Source: CAYOSU01 sp964541255 (GTDB lineage: Bacteria; Bacillota; Clostridia; Christensenellales; CAMQZB01). From it: DNA of 58,798 nucleotides. Both the position numbers and the translations under genes were made by a program. This document shows positions 50,735-58,798 of this stretch, one piece after another. The stretch covers positions 1 through 58,798 of the forward strand of contig CAZIPL010000005.1 of the NCBI GenBank assembly GCA_964541255.1. Direction: 5' to 3'. Each line of letters begins with the position of its first letter. The first letter of the stretch is position 1. The notes below the pieces were generated by a model that was not told where the DNA came from, did not search any database, and saw only the letters and a list, made by a program, of their open reading frames with translations.

Positions 50735-51946
50735 TCAGCCTTGCTCTTCGTCGGAATTATGTTTTTTCTTTTGAATTGCTATAAGAACTACGATTCCGAT
50801 AATCATAACGATCGGGAACGCAAGAGAGAACAAAACTCCCGTTGCGATGCTGTCGTCGAAAAGCGCAGCCATCATACCTACAAACGTAGGACCTCCCGCG
50901 CAACCGATGTCGCCCGCCAAAGCAAAGAATGCAAACATCGCCGTACCGCCTTTCATCGAAGCCGACGCAAGCGAGAACGTTCCCGGCCACATTATGCCTA
51001 CGGAAAAACCGCAGAGCGCGCAACCGATAAGTCCGAATACGGGATTGTTCGTAAGTCCGATGAGAAGATAGGAAATAACCGTCAAAACGGAGCTTGCTAT
51101 CATAAACGTTTTAAGGTCTATTCTATCGCCAAATTTACCGTAAATTGCTCGGGACGTACCCATGAAAACAGCAAACATCATAGGTCCCAAAAGATCGCCG
51201 AGTGCTTTCGAAACGCCGAGGCCTTTCTCCGCAAAGGTCGAAGCCCACTGCGAAACGGCTTGCTCGCTGCTTCCCGCGCAGAACATCAAAAGCATAAAGA
51301 GCCAAAAAAGTCCGCTTTTCAAAACCTCTTTGACACTCATTCCCTTTTCGCCCTCCGCCACAAGCGGAGCGATAGGAACCTTAGCAAAGAAAAACAAATT
51401 ACATAACGGCACAATTGCCCAGATAAGAGCCATTATGCGCCAATTTTCTATGCCGAAAAGCTTGAAAAATACCGTCGAAAGAAGAACTACCGCAACGTGT
51501 CCCCAGCAATAAAAAGAATGCAACAAAGACATGGCTTTTTCTTTGTTGTCCGTTGGACAAGCTTCGACTATTGGCGAAACGACAACCTCCAAAAGTCCGC
51601 CACCTATTGCATAAACGGTTACCGCAATCAAAATTCCGACAAACGGATCGGGCAAAACGAAAGGAAGAATCGTCAAAAGAACGAGTCCAAAAAAAGCGAA
51701 TGCGTGCGCCATTATGCTTGATGCGCGATATCCGATTTTGTCTACGAACGTAACGGCAAGCATATCGACAACCATCTGAAGCACAAAGTTAAATGTGATA
51801 AGAAGCGTTATTCTGCTAAGCGGCACGCCGAGACTTTCGTTGAACATAACAAAAAGTAACGGTATGAAGTTGTTTACTATCGCTTGCACGATATAGCCCA
51901 TAAAGCAAGCGACCAACGTGTGATTGTAAGTGAGTTTTTTTGTCAT
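50735..51946 (-). CDS. major facilitator superfamily transporter
   Basis: 403 residues, 12 membrane helices. Loops show MFS marks such as FVDKIGYRASS (2-3 loop) and YGKFGDRIDLKTFM (8-9 loop). Similar in style to sugar/fucose permease-like MFS proteins (GGGLLEVVVSPIVEACPTDNKEKAMSLLHSFYCWGH resembles the FucP/GlcP group). Substrate unknown. Stands alone. Confidence 0.92.
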   Translation of the reverse strand: MTKKLTYNHTLVACFMGYIVQAIVNNFIPLLFVMFNESLGVPLSRITLLITFNFVLQMVVDMLAVTFVDKIGYRASSIMAHAFAFFGLVLLTILPFVLPDPFVGILIAVTVYAIGGGLLEVVVSPIVEACPTDNKEKAMSLLHSFYCWGHVAVVLLSTVFFKLFGIENWRIMALIWAIVPLCNLFFFAKVPIAPLVAEGEKGMSVKEVLKSGLFWLFMLLMFCAGSSEQAVSQWASTFAEKGLGVSKALGDLLGPMMFAVFMGTSRAIYGKFGDRIDLKTFMIASSVLTVISYLLIGLTNNPVFGLIGCALCGFSVGIMWPGTFSLASASMKGGTAMFAFFALAGDIGCAGGPTFVGMMAALFDDSIATGVLFSLAFPIVMIIGIVVLIAIQKKKHNSDEEQG

Positions 51947-52054
51947 TTTATTTCGCCTTTTTATATTCGAATATTTCTCTTCAATTTATCCTATAAAAAT
52001 TAATTGCTTTGCCTATCCATCGAATAGTCGAAGCAATGGATAATCGATTTTTAT

Positions 52055-52537
52055 TTATATAATGTCGCCTAAGATAATCTCCCAGCTTTTAATAAGTTTT
52101 TCTAAGGAATACGCCGCGTTTGCGGGACTTGTTGACGGCAATGAAACGTGAGGGATTTCTAAATCAAAGTATTTTTCGAATAGCTCCGTCGCCTTTTTCC
52201 CGTTCAAGAAAATCTTTTTTATTTTCGATCGTTTGATTATTTCGTCAAGCTCCGACGGTACTTCGTTTTTGATCTTCGAGTCGCTGCTTCCGACTATCTC
52301 GCATTCTTTGATTACGTCATAGACGGCAATTTTGTTTTTTCGCAAAAACGCTTTCTTTTGCTCTACGCTTTTAGGCTCTTTCTCTTCGAAAACGGCAGCC
52401 AAAACTTTCCAAAATCTGTTCTTCTCGTTGCCGTAGAAGAATCCCTCTTCGCGAGATTTGACAGACGGAAAACTTCCTAAAATCAGCATCTTAGAATTCT
52501 CGTCGAAAAAGGGCTGGATTTCGTGAACTACTCTCAT
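52055..52537 (-). CDS. hypoxanthine-DNA glycosylase (uracil-DNA glycosylase superfamily)
   Basis: 160 residues. LILGSFPSVKSREEGFFYG near 18-36 and NRFWKVLAAVF are typical of the DNA-deoxyinosine glycosylase family; C-terminal SLPSTSPANAAYS carries the second active-site motif. Removes deaminated adenine from DNA. ATG overlaps the DUF3842 stop by four bases. Confidence 0.9.
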   Translation of the reverse strand: MRVVHEIQPFFDENSKMLILGSFPSVKSREEGFFYGNEKNRFWKVLAAVFEEKEPKSVEQKKAFLRKNKIAVYDVIKECEIVGSSDSKIKNEVPSELDEIIKRSKIKKIFLNGKKATELFEKYFDLEIPHVSLPSTSPANAAYSLEKLIKSWEIILGDII

Positions 52538-52938
52538 TTGTTTTTGACGATTATTCTTATCATATCGTCAAGCATATCGGAAACGGAAAGAGCCCTCGTC
52601 CCCGCAATAAGCGTGTGGCATTTGTTGAGAGGAATAAGTATTTTCGTCGCATCCGAACTTCCTACCGCCTCAGCCATTTTCGGCGTGATTTCGCCTAAGA
52701 GCGAATTTGCAATGGCAATACCGATAGGCCCGACGATGTAATCAGCGTTTTTAGAGCAAACAACGACGGAGTTTTCTCCCGTCGCAATGTTGTCCGCTCC
52801 GCCTTTTTGCATAGCGACCGTTGCAAGGGTATTTGTTCCGACCGCCGTCACTTCGGCGTTTTCTACGTTCTTTTTTATCTTTTCCACGATCTCTTTGCCG
52901 AGCTTTCCGCCTTGACCGTCTATAACAAGTATATTCAT
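52534..52938 (-). CDS. DUF3842 family protein
   Basis: 134 residues from ATG 52938 (AGGTGG upstream). MNILVIDGQGGKLGKEIVEKIKK looks like a nucleotide-binding Rossmann start; AVGTNTLATVAMQKGGADNIATGENSVVV and GPIGIAIANSLLGEITPKMA are conserved in this clostridial family. Function unknown. Translationally coupled to the glycosylase gene. Confidence 0.9.
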   Translation of the reverse strand: MNILVIDGQGGKLGKEIVEKIKKNVENAEVTAVGTNTLATVAMQKGGADNIATGENSVVVCSKNADYIVGPIGIAIANSLLGEITPKMAEAVGSSDATKILIPLNKCHTLIAGTRALSVSDMLDDMIRIIVKNK

Positions 52939-53056
52939 ATTCCACCTCAACGCAATTATAGCAAAACAAAGAATAAAAATAAAGATATTTTAATGGAATA
53001 ATACAAAGAAACCCTTATTTTTAGTTCTTATACATACTTTTATACTTATAAATAAA

Positions 53057-53086
53057 TTAAGCCAACGCTTATTAGCGTTGGCTTAA
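53057..53086 (-). terminator. terminator after the esterase gene
   Basis: TTAAGCCAACGCT / AGCGTTGGCTTAA, 13 perfect pairs with a four-base loop; 20 bases past the stop. The minus-strand tail is AT-rich (TTTATTTATA). Confidence 0.85.
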
Positions 53087-53105
53087 AATACATTTTTACA
53101 GACGG

Positions 53106-54611
53106 TCAGCCCTTAGTCATATCATCGGCAAATCTTATAAAGTAATAATCGCAAAGCTGTCCCCAAACACCGTAATAGTTAGTGTTTGCACCGTGCATTC
53201 CGTAGCGAAGTTCGATATTTGCAGAAGGCACACCGAGTGTATATAAAACGCCTTCCATCATATTCTGGCCTTGAACGGAACCGTCATGCGTAGCATCTAC
53301 AAATAATATCGGTGGTAAATCTTCGTTAAGTTCGTCAAGCGAAACAATTCTTTCGTTTCCCTCTCTCATAAATACGTCGTTCATAAAGCCCCAGAAAATA
53401 ACGGCGCCTTTAATTTCAACTTTGTTATAAAGATCGAAATAGCTGTTATTAGACCATGCGACGCAAGTTTTGAGAGTCATTTTTCCGCCTCTCGACGCAC
53501 CCGAGATAATTATATTATCGGTATCTATCGAAAGAACGTCCTTGTTTTCGTATAAATAATTCAAAAACTCGCATATGTTTTTCGTAAGCTCGTCATTACT
53601 CGGTTTAACTTTTTCATTACCATAGTTGATATCGAAAACGGTGTAGCCGTTCGACGCTAAAGATTCGCTCATAAGAGCATTGTTTCTAACACCCTTTTTA
53701 CCGCCGCTTCCGTGCATTCTGATTATTACGGGAGTGATCTCTTCGCAATTTTCGGGTTTGTACATGTCGTACGTTAGATCGTAATCATTGCCGTCATAAA
53801 CCATAGTCATATATTTTTGGTCTTTCACTACGGTATATCCCGACTCTGTATTTCCGAAAACCGTTTCGGGAAGCGAATACACAAACTTTTCGTCTTCCCC
53901 TCCGAAAACTCTGACATACTCGGCATTAGCATTTTCCGCCGTATCGGCAGCGGCAAACACGGGAATAAACGAACCGATAAAAGTAATAAGCATTACGCCG
54001 ACTACTATTTTAGGCAACAACTTTAATCCTCTCGTCCTAAGTCTTCGATATAAACCCAAACTTGCGGAATACGCCAATATCGAGAGAAGGCTCGTGAAAC
54101 CTATCAAATAATTTAGCGCCGAGGACATTGTAAGCTCCGATTCTATGAGCGTATAGTAATTAAAGACCAAAAATACACCCATAGCAAGCACATAGAACAA
54201 CAAATAAAATATCAATCCGACAATATTTGCGGGTTTATTCTCTTTTTGCGGATATTTATCCGAAAAAAGATAGTATGCGTGCATTGCAGAAAAAAGGTAA
54301 TATAGAACGGCAAATATTTCTATCGATATCCCCATTGCACTGCTATCCGTATTCGTTGCAAGCAATGCACACATTTGAGTAAGAATAACAGGTGCCATCA
54401 TCGCTATCGTACGAAATATAGCACGCTTTTTTATTTTTACGCATATCGCCATATTTGCAAGCATTGTTGCGTACCATATGACGGCAGCAAAATTGAAAAA
54501 TCCGTTATTAAGTTTAGCAAGATAATATATCGCCACCGTAACGGCGGAAAAAATATTAACTAAGATCAACCAATAATTCGGTTTTTTGATGTACTCTTTT
54601 AAAGTTCCCAT
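53106..54611 (-). CDS. membrane-bound alpha/beta hydrolase (BD-FAE/esterase-like)
   Basis: About 501 residues from ATG 54611 (AGGAG eight bases before). The first ~225 residues hold seven or so membrane helices; the rest is an extracellular alpha/beta hydrolase. Oxyanion RMHGSGGKKG near 305, nucleophile SGASRGGKM near 368, acid FVDATHDGS near 440, His in YGMHGAN near 470. Resembles polysaccharide or lipid esterases; substrate unknown. Divergent from an AraC-type regulator that probably controls it. Confidence 0.85.
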   Translation of the reverse strand: MGTLKEYIKKPNYWLILVNIFSAVTVAIYYLAKLNNGFFNFAAVIWYATMLANMAICVKIKKRAIFRTIAMMAPVILTQMCALLATNTDSSAMGISIEIFAVLYYLFSAMHAYYLFSDKYPQKENKPANIVGLIFYLLFYVLAMGVFLVFNYYTLIESELTMSSALNYLIGFTSLLSILAYSASLGLYRRLRTRGLKLLPKIVVGVMLITFIGSFIPVFAAADTAENANAEYVRVFGGEDEKFVYSLPETVFGNTESGYTVVKDQKYMTMVYDGNDYDLTYDMYKPENCEEITPVIIRMHGSGGKKGVRNNALMSESLASNGYTVFDINYGNEKVKPSNDELTKNICEFLNYLYENKDVLSIDTDNIIISGASRGGKMTLKTCVAWSNNSYFDLYNKVEIKGAVIFWGFMNDVFMREGNERIVSLDELNEDLPPILFVDATHDGSVQGQNMMEGVLYTLGVPSANIELRYGMHGANTNYYGVWGQLCDYYFIRFADDMTKG

Positions 54612-54821
54612 TCTTTTTCTCCTCATAAAATGTTTTTATCAATCGAATTGTATATTCGACATAAACATTTTACATCGCTATAATCAAACAGACTAAAAAA
54701 AATTATACTTTCATATCATTTATTTGCTAATTATGATTTTGAGTATTATAATTTATTGAAATATTTAGTTTTTGATAGTATTATTTTTATAATCCTATGA
54801 AAACCGACGGAGAGATCAAAA

Positions 54822-56060
54822 ATGAACAATCAAGAAAGTAAATACGATTTTTTTCGGAATCTAATTTCTTGCAACTACGACATAAATATCGGGCAATATG
54901 ATAAAGATATGAATCTGATTTCAAGCACCTTATCAGCCTCCACATCATTTGCAGATTCTTTCTTTTCAACAAACGAAAAAGAATACCTCATAAACAAAAT
55001 GAAGTATTCTCCCTCTCCGATTGCTTTATCGGACGAATTCAACACGATTTGCATCGTAGTTCCCGAATATCAAAACGATGTCGTTTCTTTATTGCACGTT
55101 TTGGGACCTGTTCTATCCGCCCCTCCGTCGTCGGCACAAAAAAATGCTTTCATTAAAAAAATCACCGATAAGACGAAAGCATATTCCGACGCAGCGCTTT
55201 TATTCGACTCGCTCCCGATCGTTCCGATAACAAACCTAATTCAATATGCCATCATGCTAAATTATTGCGTTAACGAAACCAAGATTTCGGTAAGCGATTT
55301 CAAATACTATCATCCTACCGAAACGGAAAACGTTCCTCAAACGGAAACGATTGAAAAAATACGTATCCCAAATAATTGTCAATATTCTTATGAATATGAA
55401 AAAGAACTTTCTGAAATGGTCGAAAAAGGGAATATAAACTATTTGAAAAAATCAAGCAAAAAAGATATCCCATATATCAACATAAACTCAAAATTCGAAA
55501 ACGATCCTATTCGAAAAATAAAGAATATGGCGATTATTCTTACACATATTTGCAGCAGAGCGGCAATACAAGGTGGACTCCCCGTCGACGAAAGTTTTAT
55601 TCTTTCTCGCAATTACATTCAACGAATAGAAGACAGTTCAACCGTAACAGACGTTTATGCAACCTCTTACCTATTACAAGAAGACTACATTAAAAGAGTT
55701 CATGCAAGGAAAATAAAGCAAGGTTGTTCTCGTTTTCTCAAAACATGCTACGATTACATAGACTTATACTATCTCGATGAAAACTTCTCATCGAAAAACA
55801 TGGCGGCTCACATAGGCTATTCTCACGTTTATATGTGCAGACGATTCAAAAGCGAAGCGAATAAAAGCATACAAGAATACATAAACGAAAAAAAGCTAGA
55901 ATATTCCAAGCAACTTCTTTTAACTACAACTCGCAGTATCATCAGCATTAGCGAAGAGTTACGTTATTGCTCGCCAAGCTATTACTCGTCGTTGTTTTTC
56001 AAATATACAGGGTTGACGCCGTGCCAATTTAGAGAAAGAAATACAATCACCATTGACTAA
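54822..56060 (+). CDS. AraC-family transcriptional regulator
   Basis: 412 residues; SD GGAGAG. The C-terminal ~100 residues form the AraC DNA-binding domain: FSSKNMAAHIGYSHVYMCRRFKSEANKSIQEYINEKKLEYSKQLL, then ISISEELRYCSPSYYSSLFFKYTGLTPCQFRE. The N-terminal ~300 residues have no recognised sensor motif but resemble long AraC proteins in Lachnospiraceae-type genomes. Likely regulates the divergent esterase gene (210 bases between starts). Confidence 0.9.
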   Translation: MNNQESKYDFFRNLISCNYDINIGQYDKDMNLISSTLSASTSFADSFFSTNEKEYLINKMKYSPSPIALSDEFNTICIVVPEYQNDVVSLLHVLGPVLSAPPSSAQKNAFIKKITDKTKAYSDAALLFDSLPIVPITNLIQYAIMLNYCVNETKISVSDFKYYHPTETENVPQTETIEKIRIPNNCQYSYEYEKELSEMVEKGNINYLKKSSKKDIPYININSKFENDPIRKIKNMAIILTHICSRAAIQGGLPVDESFILSRNYIQRIEDSSTVTDVYATSYLLQEDYIKRVHARKIKQGCSRFLKTCYDYIDLYYLDENFSSKNMAAHIGYSHVYMCRRFKSEANKSIQEYINEKKLEYSKQLLLTTTRSIISISEELRYCSPSYYSSLFFKYTGLTPCQFRERNTITID

Positions 56061-56287
56061 TTACACATAAATTTAACGTATAACAAATGACTTTTCAAAT
56101 ATAAACACTAAACCCTTTTTATCAAATAATAGCTTTGTATTTAAGAAAAAACATACGGATTCGCCCAAAAGTATATTTTCGATATTTTGTCATAAAAGTG
56201 CAGGTAATATTAAAACGTTTTAGACACAACAGATATTAGCATAAAATTATCGACGGATATAATCGTTAGTCTAATTTAAGAAAGGCA

Positions 56288-56842
56288 TTATTCAAGTCTA
56301 TCAAGAGGTAAAAAGCCTGCCTTTTTTATTGAAAATACAATTATCGGGACAATTATTATTTGAATTATCATTCCTAAAAAAGAGTTTATAAATGCACCCA
56401 AAAGGAACATCTCAAAGGTAAACACTTCAGTCGAAACGGAAGAAAGTATAAATCTGACAATACCCCAAACTATTCTCCCGCAAAGCATCGAGACCAATAG
56501 CACGACGTAAACATAAGCATTCTTTTTCGGCAACTTTTTATATAAAACACCCGTCATCACGCCGTATGTCAAAAGCTCGAAGGACATCGCAATAGCTGTC
56601 GGATAAACAGGAGGATAACCTCCCGTCAATATACACCTAAGAAAAGGCGAGAGAAAACCTACGATACCGCCATAAAACGATCCGCATAAAAAGCCGCACA
56701 AAAGTACAGGAATATGCATCAGGCAAAGTGCATTGCCGATTTCGGGGATATTTCCAGTAATATAGGGGAGCACGATGCAAAGCGCGAGGCACAAAGCCGA
56801 ATAAGTGATTTTTAGCGTATGTTTTTTGGTGCTTGACGTCAT
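56288..56842 (-). CDS. ECF transporter S component
   Basis: 184 residues from ATG 56842 (AAGGAGAT eight bases upstream), about six membrane helices. CLMHIPVLLCGFLCGSFYGGIVGFLSPFLR and YPTAIAMSFELLTYG match the vitamin-binding S-subunit family (PF12822 type). Works with shared EcfA/EcfT subunits encoded elsewhere. Vitamin unknown; no aptamer for a known vitamin was recognised in the leader, though a terminator is present. Confidence 0.88.
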   Translation of the reverse strand: MTSSTKKHTLKITYSALCLALCIVLPYITGNIPEIGNALCLMHIPVLLCGFLCGSFYGGIVGFLSPFLRCILTGGYPPVYPTAIAMSFELLTYGVMTGVLYKKLPKKNAYVYVVLLVSMLCGRIVWGIVRFILSSVSTEVFTFEMFLLGAFINSFLGMIIQIIIVPIIVFSIKKAGFLPLDRLE

Positions 56843-56910
56843 TTGAATATCTCCTTTTTCGTGGGACAATAAAAAACTCGACTATATATACGACACTAAA
56901 TTATTCGCAT

Positions 56911-56941
56911 AAAAAAATCGATTCGAATTACTTTCGAACCG
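56911..56941 (-). terminator. attenuator terminator in the ECF S-component leader
   Basis: Minus strand CGGTTCGAA / TTCGAATCG (one G-U) with a five-base loop, followed by ATTTTTTT. About 110 bases into the transcript and 70 before the ATG, so it must be regulated or bypassed for the gene to be expressed. Confidence 0.85.
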
Positions 56942-57056
56942 ACATCTTCGTGACATCGCAAATACATCTACTGTCTTTTATTGCAAAAATCAGGCTTCTG
57001 CCCTCTTGCGGTTATCGCAAACGTTTCGCTTCGTGCTTAACGAATTTTCCGTATTT

Positions 57057-57086
57057 ATTCTATCACACTATTCGTTTTCTCGTAAA
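57057..57086 (-). promoter_or_regulatory. promoter of the ECF S-component gene
   Basis: Minus strand TTTACG (57081-57086), 18 bases, TAGAAT (57057-57062). Gives a leader of about 208 nt. Confidence 0.6.
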
Positions 57087-57114
57087 ATATATTGCGAAAC
57101 CGATTGCGTTTCAT

Positions 57115-57149
57115 AAAAAACGAAACGACCGACGAATTCCCGTCGGTCG
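57115..57149 (-). terminator. terminator after nfnB
   Basis: CGACCGACG / CGTCGGTCG, nine perfect pairs with a six-base loop, minus-strand tail TTTCGTTTTTT; 26 bases past the stop. Confidence 0.9.
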
Positions 57150-57174
57150 CTCATTTTTATGTTATGGCTCGTTG

Positions 57175-58584
57175 TTATTTGCTTAATGCTTCGTCAATCG
57201 CATGAGCAGCGGTTTTTCCTGCACCCATTGCGGAAATAACGGTTGCCGCACCCGTTACGGCATCGCCGCCCGCATAAACGGCGTTTCTCGAGGTAAGTCC
57301 GTCTTCGTTGACGATAATACCTCCGCGTTTATTGACTTCAAGTCCCTCCGTCGTCGATTTGATAAGGGGGTTAGGCGAAGTACCGATCGACATTACAACC
57401 GTGTCGACGTCGATTTCGAATTCGCTGTTCGGGATCTCTACGGGGCGTCTTCTTCCGTTTGCGTCAGGCTCGCCGAGTTCCATTCTTACGCACTTCATAC
57501 CCGTTACAAAACCGTTCTTCGGGTCTTTCGGATCATCGGGATTGTGATAGCCCACGATCTCGGTAGGATTGCATAAGAGTCTGAACTCGATACCCTCTTC
57601 CTCGGCATGCTCGGCCTCTTCTCTTCTTGCCGGAAGTTCTTCCATCGAACGACGGTATACGATATATACCTTTTCCGCGCCCAATCTCAAAGCAGTTCTC
57701 GCAGCGTCCATAGCAACGTTTCCGCCGCCTACTACGGCAACCTTTCCGCCTTTCATGATAGGCGTTTCGGGGTCATCCTTATACGCTTTCATAAGATTGC
57801 TTCTCGTCAAGAACTCGTTTGCCGAATATACGCCGTTAAGCGCTTCTCCGGGGATTCCCATGAAGTTGGGAAGTCCTGCGCCGCTTCCGATGAATATCGC
57901 TTCAAAGCCCATATCGAAAAGCTCGTCTACCGTCAATGTCTTTCCGATAACGACGTTTGTCTCGATCTTTACGCCGAGTTTATTCAACGTATCGACCTCT
58001 TTGGCAACAATCGCCTTAGGAAGACGGAATTCGGGGATTCCGTATACCAAAACGCCGCCCGCCGTATGAAGAGCTTCGTATACGGTTACTTCATAACCTT
58101 TCTTCGCAAGATCTCCCGCGCAAGTAAGTCCCGAAGGTCCCGATCCTACAACGGCAACCTTATGTCCGTTGGATTCGGGCTTTACGGGAGTTTCCGTAGA
58201 AAATGTATTGTGCCAATCGGCAACGAATCTTTCAAGTCTTCCGATACCGACAGACTCGCCCTTTATGCCGCGAACGCACTTAGATTCGCATTGCGTTTCT
58301 TGCGGGCATACTCTTCCGCATACAGCAGGAAGAGACGACGACTTGGAAATAATCTGATATGCGCCCTCGAAATCTCCTTCTTTTATCTTTGCGATAAATT
58401 CGGGGATATGTATCTTTACGGGGCAACCCTCTACACAAGGCATATGCTTGCAATTAAGACATCTGTTCGCTTCGTCGATAGCCGTTTCTTCGGAATATCC
58501 GAGAGCTACCTCGCTGAAATTGTGAGCACGAACTTTTGCGTCTTGCGTGGGCATTTCGTTACGTTTAAGACTCATGTTAGGCAT
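57175..58584 (-). CDS. NADPH-dependent glutamate synthase small-subunit-like flavoprotein (NfnB/GltA type)
   Basis: 469 residues from ATG 58584 (AAGGAGGT upstream). N-terminal ferredoxin-like part with Cys pairs CLNCKHMPCVEGCP near 42-55 and CGRVCPQETQCESKC; FAD site VAVVGSGPSGLTCAGDLA near 140-157; NADP site VAVVGGGNVAMDAARTAL near 280. In anaerobes the pair with an FAD/NAD protein upstream acts as electron-bifurcating NADH-ferredoxin:NADP oxidoreductase, or as a glutamate synthase partner. The ATG shares one base with the upstream stop (TAATG). Confidence 0.92.
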   Translation of the reverse strand: MPNMSLKRNEMPTQDAKVRAHNFSEVALGYSEETAIDEANRCLNCKHMPCVEGCPVKIHIPEFIAKIKEGDFEGAYQIISKSSSLPAVCGRVCPQETQCESKCVRGIKGESVGIGRLERFVADWHNTFSTETPVKPESNGHKVAVVGSGPSGLTCAGDLAKKGYEVTVYEALHTAGGVLVYGIPEFRLPKAIVAKEVDTLNKLGVKIETNVVIGKTLTVDELFDMGFEAIFIGSGAGLPNFMGIPGEALNGVYSANEFLTRSNLMKAYKDDPETPIMKGGKVAVVGGGNVAMDAARTALRLGAEKVYIVYRRSMEELPARREEAEHAEEEGIEFRLLCNPTEIVGYHNPDDPKDPKNGFVTGMKCVRMELGEPDANGRRRPVEIPNSEFEIDVDTVVMSIGTSPNPLIKSTTEGLEVNKRGGIIVNEDGLTSRNAVYAGGDAVTGAATVISAMGAGKTAAHAIDEALSK

Positions 58585-58798
58585 TATTCGCGTACCTCCT
58601 TTTTGAAAAGATTGCAAGCTTTTTCGTGCGCATGACGCTCGAATGCGCCATACATTCTGCCTCTCGACATCGCTTCGTCGAAATCTATTTCATAACCGTT
58701 GAAATCGGGGCCGTCTACGCAAGCAAACTTAGTAACCTTTTTGCCGTCTACGTTGAGAGTCAATCTGCAACCGCCGCACATACCCGTTCCGTCGATCA
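58584..58798 (-). CDS. sulfide dehydrogenase/NfnA-like FAD/NAD-binding subunit (partial, 5' end outside window)
   Basis: The last ~70 codons are visible. GTGMCGGCRLTL and KFACVDGPDFNGYEIDFDEAM are the C-terminal [2Fe-2S] ligand region of the NfnA/dihydroorotate dehydrogenase electron-transfer-subunit family. Overlaps the next gene by one base. Confidence 0.88.
   Translation of the reverse strand, partial: IDGTGMCGGCRLTLNVDGKKVTKFACVDGPDFNGYEIDFDEAMSRGRMYGAFERHAHEKACNLFKKEVRE

Noticed and set aside
56943..57050. THF riboswitch in the ECF leader, because of the words AGTAGATG and GATGTC
   Set aside because: The required spacing, the second half of the aptamer and the closing GCATCC...CTCC stem are absent.
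1..58798. tRNA or rRNA genes, CRISPR arrays, complete insertion sequences, prophage
   Set aside because: None was recognised. TTCGAAT-type words at several places belong to genes or terminators, and no regularly spaced repeats or transposase genes were found.

Overview
The window reads as chromosomal DNA of an anaerobic, spore-forming member of the Clostridia (Bacillota). Support: a complete spoIIAA-spoIIAB-sigF operon, an electron-bifurcating Nfn-type gene pair, an anaerobic sulfatase maturase, strong AGGAGG-type ribosome sites, TTGACA/TATAAT promoters and U-tailed terminators throughout. The enzymes for plant and host glycans (GH78 rhamnosidase, GH51 arabinofuranosidase, araBDA, GH20 hexosaminidase) fit a gut-type lifestyle. 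I cannot name a genus. Most genes lie on the minus strand. No tRNA, rRNA, CRISPR array or complete insertion sequence was seen.

Layout. 1-2.7 kb: a guanine riboswitch controls xpt, a BMP-family lipoprotein and an ABC ATPase (cut by the window edge), a purine salvage and uptake operon. 3.1-5.7 kb: GH78 rhamnosidase. 6.2-11 kb: small lipoprotein, coiled-coil protein, pncB, membrane protein, lgt, alpha/beta hydrolase. 11.2-14.3 kb: a small Cys-rich protein, then an accessory island with an EcoRI-family adenine methyltransferase and a DUF262-HNH nuclease, preceded by a 146-nt palindromic leader and a terminator. 14.3-20.9 kb: arabinose cluster (araA, araD, araB, a GH51 gene with an in-frame TAA) divergent from a PocR-AraC regulator. 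21-27 kb: ppx, two half-size TauE/SafE genes, and a TrpXYZ-like ABC importer whose leader encodes a Tyr/Phe-rich peptide followed by a terminator. 27-31 kb: spoIIA operon and a two-component system beside a Pho-box-like promoter. 31.5-36 kb: nitroreductase, ogt, DUF1294, XRE regulator, amidotransferase, C_GCAxxG_C_C protein, HAD phosphatase. 36-45.5 kb: a conserved housekeeping block asp23-nusB-folD-xseA-xseB-ispA, then the large structured OLE RNA, then oapA-tlyA-nadK-argR-recN. 45.6-58.8 kb: tyrosine phosphatase, GH20, radical SAM maturase, dipeptidase, MFS, DNA glycosylase, DUF3842, esterase, AraC regulator, ECF S component with an attenuated leader, and nfnB/nfnA.

The most interesting items are regulatory or non-coding. 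They are the Tyr/Phe leader peptide attenuator before an aromatic amino-acid-type importer (about 26.9-27.1 kb); the OLE RNA with its membrane partner gene and its own promoter (40.8-41.5 kb); the promoter-hairpin-terminator leader in front of the restriction-modification-like pair (11.76-11.99 kb); a possible response-regulator-driven small RNA (31.2-31.4 kb); and an unassigned attenuator before an ECF transporter gene (56.9-57.1 kb).

All calls come from reading the sequence and translations by eye. No database search or folding program was run.
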